Below are positions 23,714-33,506 of a stretch of 64,000 nucleotides of DNA, piece after piece. The position numbers and the translations under genes were made by a program. Source of the DNA: Isoetes taiwanensis (lineage: Eukaryota > Streptophyta > Lycopodiopsida > Isoetales > Isoetaceae); assembly GCA_021234155.1 (NCBI GenBank), contig JAJEKV010000146.1, forward strand, positions 1-64,000, given 5' to 3'. The notes under the pieces are model-generated. The model saw nothing but the letters and a program-made list of their open reading frames with translations, was not told where the DNA came from and ran no database searches. Numbering within the stretch: position 1 is the stretch's first letter; every line of letters begins with the position of its first letter.

Positions 23714-25390
23714 TGGACGTTCAAAGGCCGATTATCGCCCCGGGACGATACCGCATCGCCTGCCACGCCGCGTACCACGCCACTCGGTGGCGGTACGCGC
23801 TAGCGTGTAGCCAGGTGAGTAGCCCTAGGGAGCAACTTGCCAGAAATATGTGCAACAATTAATGTGCACATTTTCCAAGGTACCCATTAATGTGGGCACA
23901 CATTTCCAAGTGGACACTTCATGCCAAGTGGGCCACACCCATAGGTGCAATTAATGTGCACATTTTCCAATGTACACATTAATGTGGGCACACATTTCCA
24001 TGTGTGCACATTTGGCCACCTAGCCCTTAATGGCAAGTGGGCCCATTTCCAATTATCCCACATGCCAAAAGGGGATAATTGGAAACCCTAGCCAACCCCC
24101 TTGTCTATATAGGGTAGGAAACCCTAACTAGCCCAATTTTCGATTTTAGGGCTTTAGAACTCTGTTTTGGCTGCCTCAACAGCCAAAACCGCATCCCAGA
24201 CTCTGCCTGGGAGAATTGCATCCTTAGTTCCTCTAGATTCGAGCGTTTCAGCAGGATGGTCGAGCTCAGGTCAGGAGGAGCCCCTCAAGGATCAGGTATT
24301 TGGCCAATTAGATAGTCTAAACCTTATTTTAGTCCTAGAATCAGTAGGTTTAGCCTATTAGATTACCCATAGCAGCCCTTTAGATCTCTAGATAGCAGAT
24401 CCTAACTAAAGAACCTAACTCTATGTTGTAGATTAGATCTAGTTCTTTAGTTCTCTGTGAAGTATATGGATGATGCATCTCTATGAACTCCTTGTATTGG
24501 GAAGGGGGTAGAGACCTAACGCCGTGTAGTTGATGCTCCTAGAGTAGCCTCTCTAGCGCCTTTGTAGATTCGGCTGTGGCACAAGAGCCACACCGGGATG
24601 TGGGTGAAGGGGGGGACCGGGCCGAGGAAGAAGGAGGTTCATGTCGACTCTTGAACGGTTCCTCCGGTGTGTAAGGCCTAGGGAACCATTGTGGCTAGGT
24701 CCAATGGCTTGCCAGCTGCGTGCGGGCAAGGCATGGGCTCGACACCCGTGGGGTGGTGTTCACCTTCCAAGTGGGTTCGGGTCGAATCACACGGGAAGTG
24801 GCCCTCTAGCCACCTTGAGTCAGCATGTAGATCTCTCGAGGGAGTGATCCCTACACCCCCCATCGAATGGGAAGATGAGCCAGGAGTAGCCCTCTTGGCT
24901 ATGCATCCCGTGAGGGCTACGTCGTCCCGGACACTTTTTCGCACCACTCGCAAAGTGTGCACGGGAGGGGCGGATGGAGTGGACAACCCTAAGCCATGCT
25001 CATATGCCCGGCCAAATCCATTGCCATGAATTACATGCCCGAATGAACTCACGGAGACCCAAGCCGTCGGTCATCCCTTGAGTCCGAGCCTTGGGTAGGA
25101 TTCCCTATGTGATGTCGATCCTTGTCTATGCAGATATGTGGAGGACCATCCTTCGTGATGGTCATATGATGTTGATGTATGTACTCGCGACATGTATGTT
25201 TACGCTTCCGGCAGCTAGGTAGGCCCCGAGGGAGGCGGGGTGCAATGACCCTTCCACTCTTCCCTTTGGAACCCGTCACGCGTTGCGGTGTCATGTGGAG
25301 GGCCTCAGATAGCTTGAGGGAGCTGGTATGGGGATGAACTCCTGTTTGTATACGGTGAGTGCATCATTATCACGAGTGGGGGGGCGTCCA
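23714..25390 (+). repeat. 5' LTR of the chromovirus
   Basis: About 1.68 kb, near-identical to 52061-53714. The 5' end is TGGACGT (one base short of TGTGACGT in the other LTR) and the 3' end is GCGTCCA (ACGTCACA in the other). The U3 has an internal duplication of AATTAATGTGCACATTTTCCA (23858 and 23950) and of a TTAATGTGGGCACACATTTCC block. GTCTATATAGGGTAGGAAAC at about 24103 is the likely TATA box. Differences from the 3' LTR are mostly short indels at CpG-containing sites. Confidence 0.9.
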
Positions 25391-25393
25391 CGG

Positions 25394-25412
25394 TGGTATC
25401 GAGCTATGTTCT
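25394..25412 (+). other. Primer-binding site, initiator Met tRNA type
   Basis: TGGTATCGAGCTATGTTC starts 3 bases after the LTR. It matches the common plant PBS TGGTATCAGAGC except for one missing A, so first-strand synthesis would be primed by initiator tRNA-Met. Confidence 0.75.
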
Positions 25413-25590
25413 TGGAGACCAAGAGCAAAGCAATCGGCCATGTTCCCGTAGCACTAACTTGATAGGATCCTCAAACCTCGAAAAATGAGAAAATTTTTCT
25501 CATTTTGTAGTTTATGCTAAGCTAGCAACAGTTAAAATGAATAAAAACGTAAAAAGACTAAAATTGATGAGCCAACATCCAAAAAGTAGG

Positions 25591-25650
25591 GTGGTCTCAC
25601 CGCCGCCGCCGGTGACGATTTCTACATTCTAGAAACGGGTTTGGTAACGC
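25591..25650. promoter_or_regulatory. Palindromic module 1 (upstream of block A)
   Basis: GGTCTCACCG, then GATTTCTACATTCTAGAAAC, then GGTAACGC. It is a less perfect copy of the module seen best at 27470-27533: outer GTCTCAC/GTGAGAC arms around an inner GATTTCTA/TAGAAATC palindrome. Confidence 0.6.
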
Positions 25651-25780
25651 ATCTAGACATTCAATTTTGACACAAAAAAAAAAAGTTGTAAATTACGGTA
25701 AAATACCTTGATAATTCTAAATTTAAGCTAAGAATTAGTAGATTTAGCATGTTACATGTTAATTTAATAGTGGGCCCCAC

Positions 25781-25850
25781 CATGTCTCACCACGTCATAC
25801 GCCAGAGGGTTTCTAGATTCTAGGAATCGGGCTGGGCGCAACGGTGAGAC
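25781..25850. promoter_or_regulatory. Palindromic module 2 (upstream of block A)
   Basis: ATGTCTCACCACG, then TTTCTAGATTCTAGGAATCGG, then CAACGGTGAGACC. The outer arms GTCTCACC and GGTGAGAC are perfect inverted repeats. It lies 75 bp before the TATA box of block A. Confidence 0.65.
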
Positions 25851-25921
25851 CTTGCTTAATTAGGTGTTTTTAGGTGCTCTAGACAACCCAAAAGGTAGTT
25901 TAAAAGTAGACCTAAAATTGG

Positions 25922-25932
25922 CCCTATAAATA
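25922..25932 (+). promoter_or_regulatory. TATA box of block A
   Basis: CCCTATAAATAGAAC matches the plant TATA consensus TATAAATA. It is 75 bp after palindromic module 2 and about 45 bp before the first plausible transcript sequence. Module pair plus TATA is repeated at 27.46-27.92 kb. Confidence 0.6.
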
Positions 25933-25974
25933 GAACTGAGACCCTCCCATTTTTCTGTTCTTCCCTAGAACTTC

Positions 25975-27335
25975 ATTTCGTGTTGTCAAGGCGATCTTCC
26001 GGGCGCTTAGCTCCGATCGACAAACCGTAAGATGATGGCCGCCTGGAAGCGGTGCAAGGAAGCCTAGCCGAAGTGGATCCTCGGCGCGGGGGCTTCCGGC
26101 CTCTTTTCCGCGGGATAGCCGGGGAGCGCCTTCTCCATAGCGGCGAATCTTAGCCGTCAAGTGAGGAAGCGCGGTCCGGGGCCAGGAGGCGACCACCACG
26201 AGAAATCTTGGAGGGCGGCCGGCCCGGGGCGTCATGAGCGAGATCCTCGACGAAATTACCTGGCGAGGGCGAAGCCAGGCGGCCGGGAGCAACACGGGGG
26301 CGCCAACCCGCGAGGGAGGCGAGGAGAAGGTGGCGGACCCATCAACAGCCCAGAACAACCCGGGGCTGAGATCCACTGCGGGGAGGAGCAGGAAGAGAGG
26401 AGCATCAGCCGCGGAACTCACCCCGGAAGAAGAGGCCGACCTCGCCGCCCCGTCCACAATCACGAAGCCAAGGGCCCGGCCGGGAGCGAAGGACAAAGAG
26501 TCGGGAAGAGCGGCCCTCTTCTGACCCCGGACCCAAGAAGAGGAGGGCCAAAGCCGAAGGCGTGCAAGAGGAAGCCGGTAAAGGTCTGAAGGAAATAGCG
26601 GGCCACCGCCATCAACGAGCCATCTGAGGGGAGACCCAGCCCACCACCGACGACTTCTGGATGGAGACTACGCGGCGCGGGCGCAGACGGGCAAGCTCTT
26701 CAAAGCCCCTGGGCCAGAGGAAGAGGTCCCGTGAGCGACACGCCCAAGAACAGGAGGAGGCCGGGCGGTTTGGCATGGCCCCCACCATTTCCGACGTGGG
26801 ATAGGGTCAAGACCCCACCGAAACGAGGGTATATATGTGATAGACCCCTAAAGGTCTATCGAAGAGGATCGTGGAGCACAACGCCAGATATGGCAAAGTG
26901 GGAGGCCTACAATGCCTATTACCGGGAGCACCGGTGAGAACGATTGAAGGCGGACACCGACGAAGAGCCAGCGCTGAAGCCCCTCCACCAAAGCCCAAGC
27001 CTCCCCGAAAGCACCGTGGAAGAAGCGAACAAGAAGAAGAAGCTGGAAGACAGGGCACTCAAGGAGATCCGCCACTTCGGAAGAGTTACGGACTCGATTC
27101 CCGGGCGCTCCGTTCGGTCCTTTGGTCCGCTGGGTCATCCAAGAATACAACACGCATACGCGCCGCGGACCGATGAGAGATCCGCTTAGCTACGTGAGGG
27201 CGAAGCGCATATAGTAAAGCATTTTGAAGATTCAACTACCTGCACGCGGTGCACGCCAAGAGGGTTACCCTCATGAGGCGGGATATGTATCTTGCTGGGC
27301 ACATCAAGGAGAACGCCCTTGAACCTTGTAAATAA
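25975..27335 (+). CDS. Element-borne protein ending in a histone H3 fold
   Basis: The last ~95 codons are a divergent histone H3 core. In order: RALKEIRHFGRVTDSIP (H3 alpha-N, ALREIRKYQ type; 27052-27102), APFGPLVRWVIQEYN (alpha-1, LPFQRLVREIAQDF type; 27107-27151), EGEAHIVKHFED (end of alpha-2; 27196-27231) and FNYLHAVHAKRVTLMRRDMY then LAGHIKE (L2-alpha-3; 27231-27311), with stop at 27333-27335. The HAKRVT signature, FED and the spacing are those of H3. Three single-base frame changes (near 27104, 27190, 27231) separate these parts as read. The start was not fixed. The upstream frames are rich in Arg, Lys, Glu, Ala and Pro with several more shifts. Histone H3 packages DNA with H4; here packaging or marking element DNA is only a guess. 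AATAAAG follows at 27376. Confidence 0.7.
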
Positions 27336-27460
27336 CGAAAAATTTTGTTAATATAAAGAAAATTTTGTGTAAATAAAGTGTCAAACCCCTCGTTTAAATA
27401 GGTCAAGATATCGACCCCTAGCCTTCGCTTTTAATTAAATTGGAGTTTTGAGCAAAATTG

Positions 27461-27538
27461 AGGCGATGTCTCACACGTCGCGCCGGGACAGATTTCTACA
27501 TTTTAGAAATCGGGCTGGGCTAACGCGATGTGAGACCA
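27461..27538. promoter_or_regulatory. Palindromic module 3 (upstream of block B)
   Basis: GATGTCTCACACGTCGCGCC, then GATTTCTACATTTTAGAAATC (perfect 8-bp arms, 5-nt centre), then GGGCTGGGCTAACGCGATGTGAGACC. The outer GTCTCACA/TGTGAGAC arms are perfect. This is the cleanest copy. Confidence 0.7.
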
Positions 27539-27660
27539 TGCCCAAAAATGCCCAAAACAGCTCCAAATCGACCAAGTAAGGGGTCAGTGCGCCTCGATGA
27601 GTTTAGTGGAATTACGACCTTAGATCACCTAAATTGAGTAATCCTAGCCCAATTAGGACC

Positions 27661-27730
27661 TATGTCTCATACGTCGGCCAGATGATTTCTACATTTTAGA
27701 AATCGGGCTCATTTTTAACGCGGTGAGACC
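27661..27730. promoter_or_regulatory. Palindromic module 4 (upstream of block B)
   Basis: TATGTCTCATACGTCGGCC, then GATTTCTACATTTTAGAAATC, then CGGGCT..AACGCGGTGAGACC. The inner palindrome is identical to module 3. It lies about 178 bp before the block B TATA box. Confidence 0.7.
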
Positions 27731-27905
27731 CCGCACTCATTTCATCACCAAATGATCTCCCAAATTGCACAATAGGTTCAGTAGCTCTCCTTAGCATGCT
27801 CAAACCCTAGAAATATACGTCAAACTTGCAATTGCATCCCTTAATAGATCAGAATTGCCTAATCTCAGTAAAATCTAGGTCATCCAAAAATTAGGGTTTT
27901 CCCCT

Positions 27906-27917
27906 TTCTATAAATAA
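27906..27917 (+). promoter_or_regulatory. TATA box of block B
   Basis: TTTCTATAAATAAGTCCCCC, the same TATAAATA core as block A, again downstream of a module pair. Confidence 0.6.
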
Positions 27918-28029
27918 GTCCCCCATTTCTCAATTGGCACCCTGCAAAATTGCTCCCCACTGCTTAGGCGATCTTTCAGCTCCCTGAGGCGCTCGCATCC
28001 GTTTGATACTCCCTTCTTTGCTAGATCAA

Positions 28030-29539
28030 TGGCTATCGCTGATTTGCGATGATGGCAGGCCATGTTATCGATTGAGGCAGGATGTCAACGACATCTTCCA
28101 AGTCTTTGTGAAAGAAATCGACATCCAAGTTACGCTTAAATGCAACCCCGGCTTATAGGCAGATGTGCTAGCAGAATTTCAAGCTAGGGTAGGACCCTCC
28201 CTTGTTCAAGTTCCCCCTTGCATAGGATACTTTGTTCCCCGCCCATCCCTTCAAGCAGCCTTGGGCGATGTCCCCAACATCGCCAAGTACTTGACTAACA
28301 AGGCGCAGAGACTACCTGATTACATGGTCCTGACAGCCAACAGGACCAAGTACTTCTCTTACACCGCCGCCCTAGCCATCTTCTTATCCCACCGCGCCGA
28401 GAACCCGATGGGGGCAACCTCTATCCCTCCGATGGAGGTAGACCCCATAGCAGTGCAAGAGGAAGAGCAGATGCTGTTGCAGTATCAACAGGAACAGGAA
28501 GCAAGAGAGGATGAAGAGGAGTCGGACGACGAAGGATACACGGAGCTCGACTCGCATTTAAGAACGGGCGCCAAGGAGAGCAGGAGCTGATCAATTTCGA
28601 AAGCAGAGAGGGCATCGAGTTGCTCCCCCTTTCTGGCTAGGCATCACAAGCCTAGCCCCTATCATCATCGACGAGAGGAGTATCTACTCCTCACCGACAT
28701 CCGTAACCTTCCCAATGCGGAGAGGGAGCTCAGGTTGGACGAATCGCTTCCACCCAGCCGCGGGGCAGACCGACATGGACGACTTCATCGTCCGGGAACC
28801 TCGACTTCCGCTTCAAGTGAGGGAGTCCGACACCTACATGGGGAGACGACCTCTCCCGATATCCAGGCCTACGCTAAAGATCGGGCAATTGATGGACTGG
28901 CGGGAGTCGCCAACGAGGAGGAGTTCCTCGCCCTCCAAGAACAGATGGGGATCCGTGGGAAGACCACGAGCATCCTAATGCCGGGTCCTTCGATATCACC
29001 CCGCCAAAAGGAGAAGGAATCGACCTCGTGAGGCTCGACCGCGACAATTGAAGACTACGTGGGAGCTCACCGGGTTGAGGTCGACGAGTACGGGCGCACG
29101 TAGCCGAGGCCAAACAAGCGAGGAGAAGCTTCGGGCGACACCAACGACAGGTCGCCGATACTACTTGCCTGGCCGATGGATGGGAGAATAGCGGTAATTC
29201 ACCGCAAGTTCAGTCCCGCAGGCTAAGAAGGAGTGTTTATGCCGATTGCACTCAAGGCTTGGCAGCATGCTCGAATAGCAACAAATGTCGATTATCTTCG
29301 TCTTAGTCAAGAGGTCAATGGCACTCGACCTCTTCGACTTCGCCATCCCCCACCGACGTCAGGCGAGATTAGCAGTGACTGCGGCCCTTACATCCGACCG
29401 CAGGGTAGAAGACCTGGTGAGAGCCATCCAGGGAGGCTCGTCAGCAAGCATCATCAGGAACTTGGGTCACTCGGTAGGGACGGCCCAAGTTAAGAAGTTT
29501 CTTGAAGACAACCCGTCTTACCGGCGATTTCAAGACTAG
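28030..29539 (+). CDS. Unidentified element-borne gene (block B), frameshifted
   Basis: A chain of open frames with CpG-associated shifts: about 28075-28160 (DVNDIFQVFVKEIDI), 28165-28590 (LAEFQARVGPSLVQVPP.., DVPNIAKYLTNKAQRLPDYM, then an acidic EEEQ/DEEESDDE stretch), 28680-29031 (EEYLLLTDIRNLPNAERELR; IDGLAGVANEEEFLALQEQM) and 29285-29539 (RRVEDLVRAIQGGSSASIIR to FQD and stop). The head has its own TATA box and palindromic modules, like block A, so the two are probably sister units. I do not recognise the product. The C-terminal segment IPHRRQARLAV..VEDLVRAI has the look of a histone-fold third helix, but this is weak. Start codon not determined. Confidence 0.4.
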
Positions 29540-29705
29540 TTAGACTCTTGATCCCGGAGACTTTTTGTATTTAAAATATTATATGATATATAAATACAAT
29601 TCTGCTGCACTTTAAATGTTTTGTTGATGTAGTTTGCCCCACAATTATACCAACAAACATAAACAATGCAAGAAGAACAAATGGAACTAATCATATAGCC
29701 ATGAA

Positions 29706-30620
29706 TTGCTTGTGTATGCAGCCAGAGGCCTAAACGCAGGGGAACGACAACTGCGAGACCTTATAGAAGAACAAACCCCGCCCAGACCACCCCCGGCAAG
29801 AAACCTATTTGAAGATAGGGAACCCATGACCCCAGAGGAGGAGATAGCCCAGATGAGGACAGACCTGGAGCAGATAAAGGCATTACTGTCCGCGCAAGCA
29901 GGAGTGGGTTCGGTGGGCAATGCTCAGTTGCCGCAAGCATCAGCTCGGAGGGAAGGAAGGGACAAGAAGAGGAGCAAGAGAAGGAGATCCCCCAGTCCGG
30001 AATCTTCCGACTCAAGTTCAGACTCAGACTCCGACTCTGAGGAAGAGGAAGAACAGGCTCAGGAACGAACAGATGGAAGGCAGAGGAACACCCCAGAGGG
30101 ACGACAAAGAGATACCAGGGCCTCTGACTACCAGAAGAAGGTAGATTCCGCACTGGGCAATGTATGGAAGGCCCGGAAACTAGAACAGTTCTCAGGGGAG
30201 AGGCATGAAGGATAAGGACAAAGGCAGAGTTGCAACAGCCAACTTGAAAGGAGCCGCTCGGATTTGGTGGAAGGGTTATGCAAAGGCACACGGCTTAAGC
30301 GAGGGGATGCTTGTAAGTTCGAGAAAGTTTGCTAAAGCCTTCAAAGCGCCATTACGTTCCAAGGGAACATAAGTCCAAAGATGATGCAAAATAGTTTTGA
30401 GGTTGCGGCAAGGCAACAAATCAGTTCAGAAATATACGAGAGGAATTCATGAGGCTAAAATTTCGTATGTGCGGGTTGGGAGAGAAGCATGCGGTGGAAA
30501 GCTATATCGAGAAATTTGAATGAGGAGATCCGCAAGCTTGTGAGAGCAATAAACCCTAGGACGGTGATCGAAGGCGGAATCCAAGGCTATAAGCTTGCGG
30601 GGTCCGGGACCTCAGAATAG
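29706..30620 (+). pseudogene. gag: Chromovirus gag (Retrotrans_gag), broken
   Basis: The N-terminal part (29706-30215) is charged, with a coiled-coil-like MTPEEEIAQMRTDLEQIKAL and a Ser/Asp/Glu stretch. A change of frame then gives ATANLKGAARIWWKGYAKAH (about 30228-30290), the A.L.G.A..WW core of the retrotransposon gag family, followed by SSRKFAKAF, REFMRLKF and YIEKFE-like pieces to about 30520. About 30850-30900 has a possible degraded zinc knuckle (KAVCF..KRCFQPAI). Gag forms the particle that packages the RNA. It starts 4.3 kb after the PBS, far more than normal, because of blocks A and B. Confidence 0.65.
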
Positions 30621-31019
30621 CGGGCACAAGCAGCCCAGTACTTCGGGATAAAGGCAAGGCGACAGAAGCTATAGCCCCAGGGGCAGCGATCCAGGTCCGG
30701 CTAGAGCCCCATATGGTGGGAACCAGGGGAAGCGGCAGGAGAAGAAGCGGTGTCCTTCAAGGACAAGGGAGAGGTCAAACTACTCCAAAGCAAATTGCAA
30801 TCCTTTTGCAAAGCGATGCCCAAGGAAAAGAGGCAGGAGTCGCGAGAAAAGCGGTGTGCTTCTGTAAAAGGTGCTTCCAGCCAGCCATAGGGGGCAAACC
30901 GTCCCTTTACGCCATGAGTGCGGCTCTAGCGGAGTTGGGAGATTGGGGCGCGCCCTATCGGACGACGACGGCGAAGAGGCCCGCGACTACATCCAGGGTG
31001 AGTGTCACATCTTTGCCGC

Positions 31020-31288
31020 AATAGATACAGAGCAAGCAGAGAGCCAGTATAAGGTAATTTCCACAGTAGGGAAGGCTAAAGCTAAGTCCTTCATAGTCTT
31101 GATAGACTCAGGAAGTAGCCATAACTTTGCATCCCCCAGAATGGTTCAAATGTTGAAGTTGAAGCCGCTAAAGTCAAAGCCAAGACCCGTTGTTTTAGCA
31201 AGTGGTGCAGTAAGGCAGACGGAGGGCAAGAGAATTAACTTCGACATCGACTTGCCAGGGATTAATATCCAGATGGGGGCAGAAGTAA
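31020..31288 (+). pseudogene. pol: Chromovirus aspartic protease, cut by the CACTA insertion
   Basis: YKVISTVGKAKAKSFIVLID then SGSSHNFASPRMVQMLKLKP: IDSGSSHNF is the D-S/T-G catalytic loop of retropepsin-like proteases in plant gypsy elements. The frame runs to codon GTA at 31285-31287 and the CACTA terminus follows. Removing the CACTA and one TAA duplication restores the frame into YDLIIGMEYLGPAGAIIDC at 48028, the usual C-terminal half (LGMDWL type). The protease matures gag-pol. Confidence 0.85.
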
Positions 31289-31306
31289 CACAAGGCCCCC
31301 AAAATT
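31289..31306. repeat. CACTA left terminal inverted repeat
   Basis: CACAAGGCCCCCAAAATT, preceded by TAA. The following 800 bp (to about 32100) is AT-rich without gene signal and would hold transposase subterminal sites. Confidence 0.95.
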
Positions 31307-32144
31307 GAATTAGTATGATCTTTTTCTAATGATTTCATAGTAAAAACCAACTCCTAAAATCAATACCGGTATGTGGGCCAAAAAGTTTACAAATCATGTC
31401 TAGTTATACTATATAGTTCATCAATGCAGTTTAGTAACATGACATAAGAATAGTGTTTCTTCACATGGTATTGAAAGATGATAATTTATAGCTAGTTTTT
31501 GTGACAACTTGAATATATGATATGTGCTACTACTTAATTTATCACGTTTATCGGAATGATATTTGATCACATCTATTATCCTTGGTTTATTAACATTATA
31601 ATTTTATGCGTGTAATTAGTATGATATTTTACAACGATTAATCATCTTTGTTATTTTAGTGTATAATTATAGTGACTAATTATCAATAAAACTATGCTTG
31701 GTTTAGATATACCAGTATGATTTTGCTTCCACGATAATGTGAAAAACTAGTGTGTTTTTTTTTTCATGATATCAGCCTTACTGTGCTTCATGTGGCAAGT
31801 TTGATAATACGATTAGAGACCATAGTATTCAACCTTCATGTTTGAGCGTAATAAAATTTGAGGGTTCAGGTTCATGATTTTTTTACATGGTTCTAAATTG
31901 TGATATCTCCTAATTAATTGGTATATTTCAGCATATGGTTCATTTGAGCATTTTTATTTTATTTTTCCTTTTTTTTAATCTAAATTTGCTTATTATCGGT
32001 ATTTTGATTACAAAAGGGAAGCGTACAGAAGACCAAGATGCTGAAGTTTTTTTTCCATTGAATTTTGTCATCAGAGTACATTGAGGTCCTTCGCCTAGTA
32101 GTTAGGAACACATGTGACAGCGCAGACCATTAGTTTGTTTTGAT

Positions 32145-32580
32145 TGTCTTAATTTGCGCATTGTCCCTAGTCACATTGTACATGTAACCCACTTCTTCAA
32201 GAGTCTTAGACCTGCCACCAGCCAGACCAAATCGATGCCGTATAATCTCTCGCTTCCGGGGTTTTTAAAGTGTGCAAAACCTTGTCCACATCTTCTTTTA
32301 GCCACAATGCACTGGTAACTTTCTCAGTACATTCAGAAGTCTCATCTGCAAGTATCTCCTGCAATGTCAAGGCTATCAGCATCTGTTTAATAGCAGTTGA
32401 ATCAAACAGGATACAAGCTTACCGTAAAGGTTGTAGTGCCATCACCAATTAAAATGAAATGAAGCAGGCAACAAAAATAAAACTTTTCTTCCCTGCCCAT
32501 AATTTCTGCTGAAGAACAGTTCGCTCAATGGTCCCTGCAACTCTTGCCCATTTTTTCATTCTCTCCAATTTAAGGAGATC
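32145..32580 (-). pseudogene. Captured plastid sigma-70 factor fragment (SIG)
   Basis: Exon piece 32580-32494 encodes DLLKLERMKK joined to WARVAGTIERTVLQQKLWAG, i.e. a region 1.2/2.1 start with the usual intervening residues missing. After an intron (acceptor TTGCAG at 32359) comes EILADETSECTEKVTSALWL then KEDVDKVLHTLKTPEAR (region 3.2-4.1) and, one frame over, RFGLAGGRSKTLEEVGYMYN and VTRDN (region 4.2, where V-[ST]-R-E-R-I-R-Q is expected). Regions 2.2-3.1 are absent and the helix-turn-helix ends abruptly. Nucleus-encoded sigma factors direct the plastid RNA polymerase; this copy cannot. It lies wholly inside the CACTA element, with intron retained, which indicates capture from genomic DNA. 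Confidence 0.8.
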
Positions 32581-32646
32581 CTGCATTGACAAATAACATG
32601 ATGCAATGCAAACATGCGCAGAGCCAACTAATGCACGGAACAGGGA

Positions 32647-32721
32647 TAAGCGCTAAATCTGTTTGGCTTCCAACACTAGCACCAATTGCTCCAGCTGTTA
32701 GACCACACAGTGCCTTTGACC
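32647..32721 (-). pseudogene. Captured mitochondrial carrier (DTC) exon, AGAIGASVGS part
   Basis: SKALCGLTAGAIGASVGSQT then DLALI is the second-repeat start of the plant mitochondrial dicarboxylate/tricarboxylate carrier, where the family has KALCGLTAGAIGASVGSPAD. The P-x-D of the carrier signature is changed to QTD, so it would be non-functional. Downstream on the minus strand the carrier sequence breaks off, then the sigma-factor piece starts about 65 bp on. Confidence 0.85.
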
Positions 32722-32901
32722 TTAAACTGATTGTGGCTGCTTGTCTACTTGGCATTTTATCTCACCACAAAGTTTGTCTCAGTCGAGGAGAGTGCATTCA
32801 TTTGGACACAAAGTAATTTCATTGATGCTATGCCCCAAAATTGTAGATTAACTTGCCAAATTTCCTAACCTAGTTTTAAATGGCAATAGGTTATATCTTA
32901 C

Positions 32902-33022
32902 CTTGAACAGAAGCCTGGAACGTTCTTTAATATGATGTTGCAGCTAAAACACCCATAGTTACCCGAGAGCCACTTATTTTGACATTTCCGGACTTGAATA
33001 TTGAGATAGTTGGCATGTCCTT
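32902..33022 (-). pseudogene. Unidentified exon-like fragment
   Basis: Flanked by a good acceptor (CTGTTTGCAG) and donor (AAG/GTAAGATA) on the minus strand. One frame gives GKDMPTISIFKSGNVKISGS followed by RVTMGVLAATSY and a stop; another is open throughout. The SIFkSGnVkISGSr pattern faintly recalls a TATA-binding-protein repeat, but I cannot identify it. It lies between two DTC exons. Confidence 0.35.
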
Positions 33023-33156
33023 GCCCTGCAAACAGTCATATAGGGTTCTGATTAAGAATAATGGAAATTTCTCTGCCTTTTAAGCACGTAATTAGAATTA
33101 TCAATAACTAATACACCCAGTTTAACAAACATGATGTGTTCATCCAACAAAAGATG

Positions 33157-33211
33157 GTACAAAGGCAGTGGTCTGCCATCATTTGCTGCAGTGGCCTTAG
33201 CTGTCAAGAGC
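33157..33211 (-). pseudogene. Captured DTC exon, LLTAKATAANDGRPLPLY part
   Basis: Acceptor TTGCAG at 33212, then codons for LLTAKATAANDGRPLPLY, matching the carrier segment VLTNKAIEANDGKPLPLY. Its phase fits exactly with the DTC exon ending at 34155 (shared Arg codon AG|G), showing that both came from one gene with this intron position. The RGLG exons now lie between them. Confidence 0.85.
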
Positions 33212-33506
33212 CTGCAAGGAGTTCCACAATTTTCTGTTACTCCAAAAACATTTCTAACTGCCAAATGCTCGGCTACATTAAAAGCAGCTTATCTGTCAGC
33301 TATGAGCAAACTTGATATATTCGTGTGCAGATAAAATGAAATACAATGTTGCTGTACAGGGCATGGAAACTTTTTCAATCATAAACACTAGCTCAATGAT
33401 CAACTTTGGGCTATGTACAAAAGTGCAAATTACAAAGGTATTGTACAACATACCATGGAATGGATGGTTAAAATTTCATATGGTGGAAAGTTCCCTTGTT
33501 TGGAAA

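Noticed and set aside
29285-29539. H2A or H2B assignment for the end of block B
   Set aside because: Only a loose helix-like pattern; no HIQLAVRND or GELAKHAV-type signature. Left as unidentified.
32902-33022. TATA-binding-protein-like repeat (SIFKSGNVKISG)
   Set aside because: Match is a dozen residues, another frame is also open, and no second repeat is present; kept only as an unidentified fragment.
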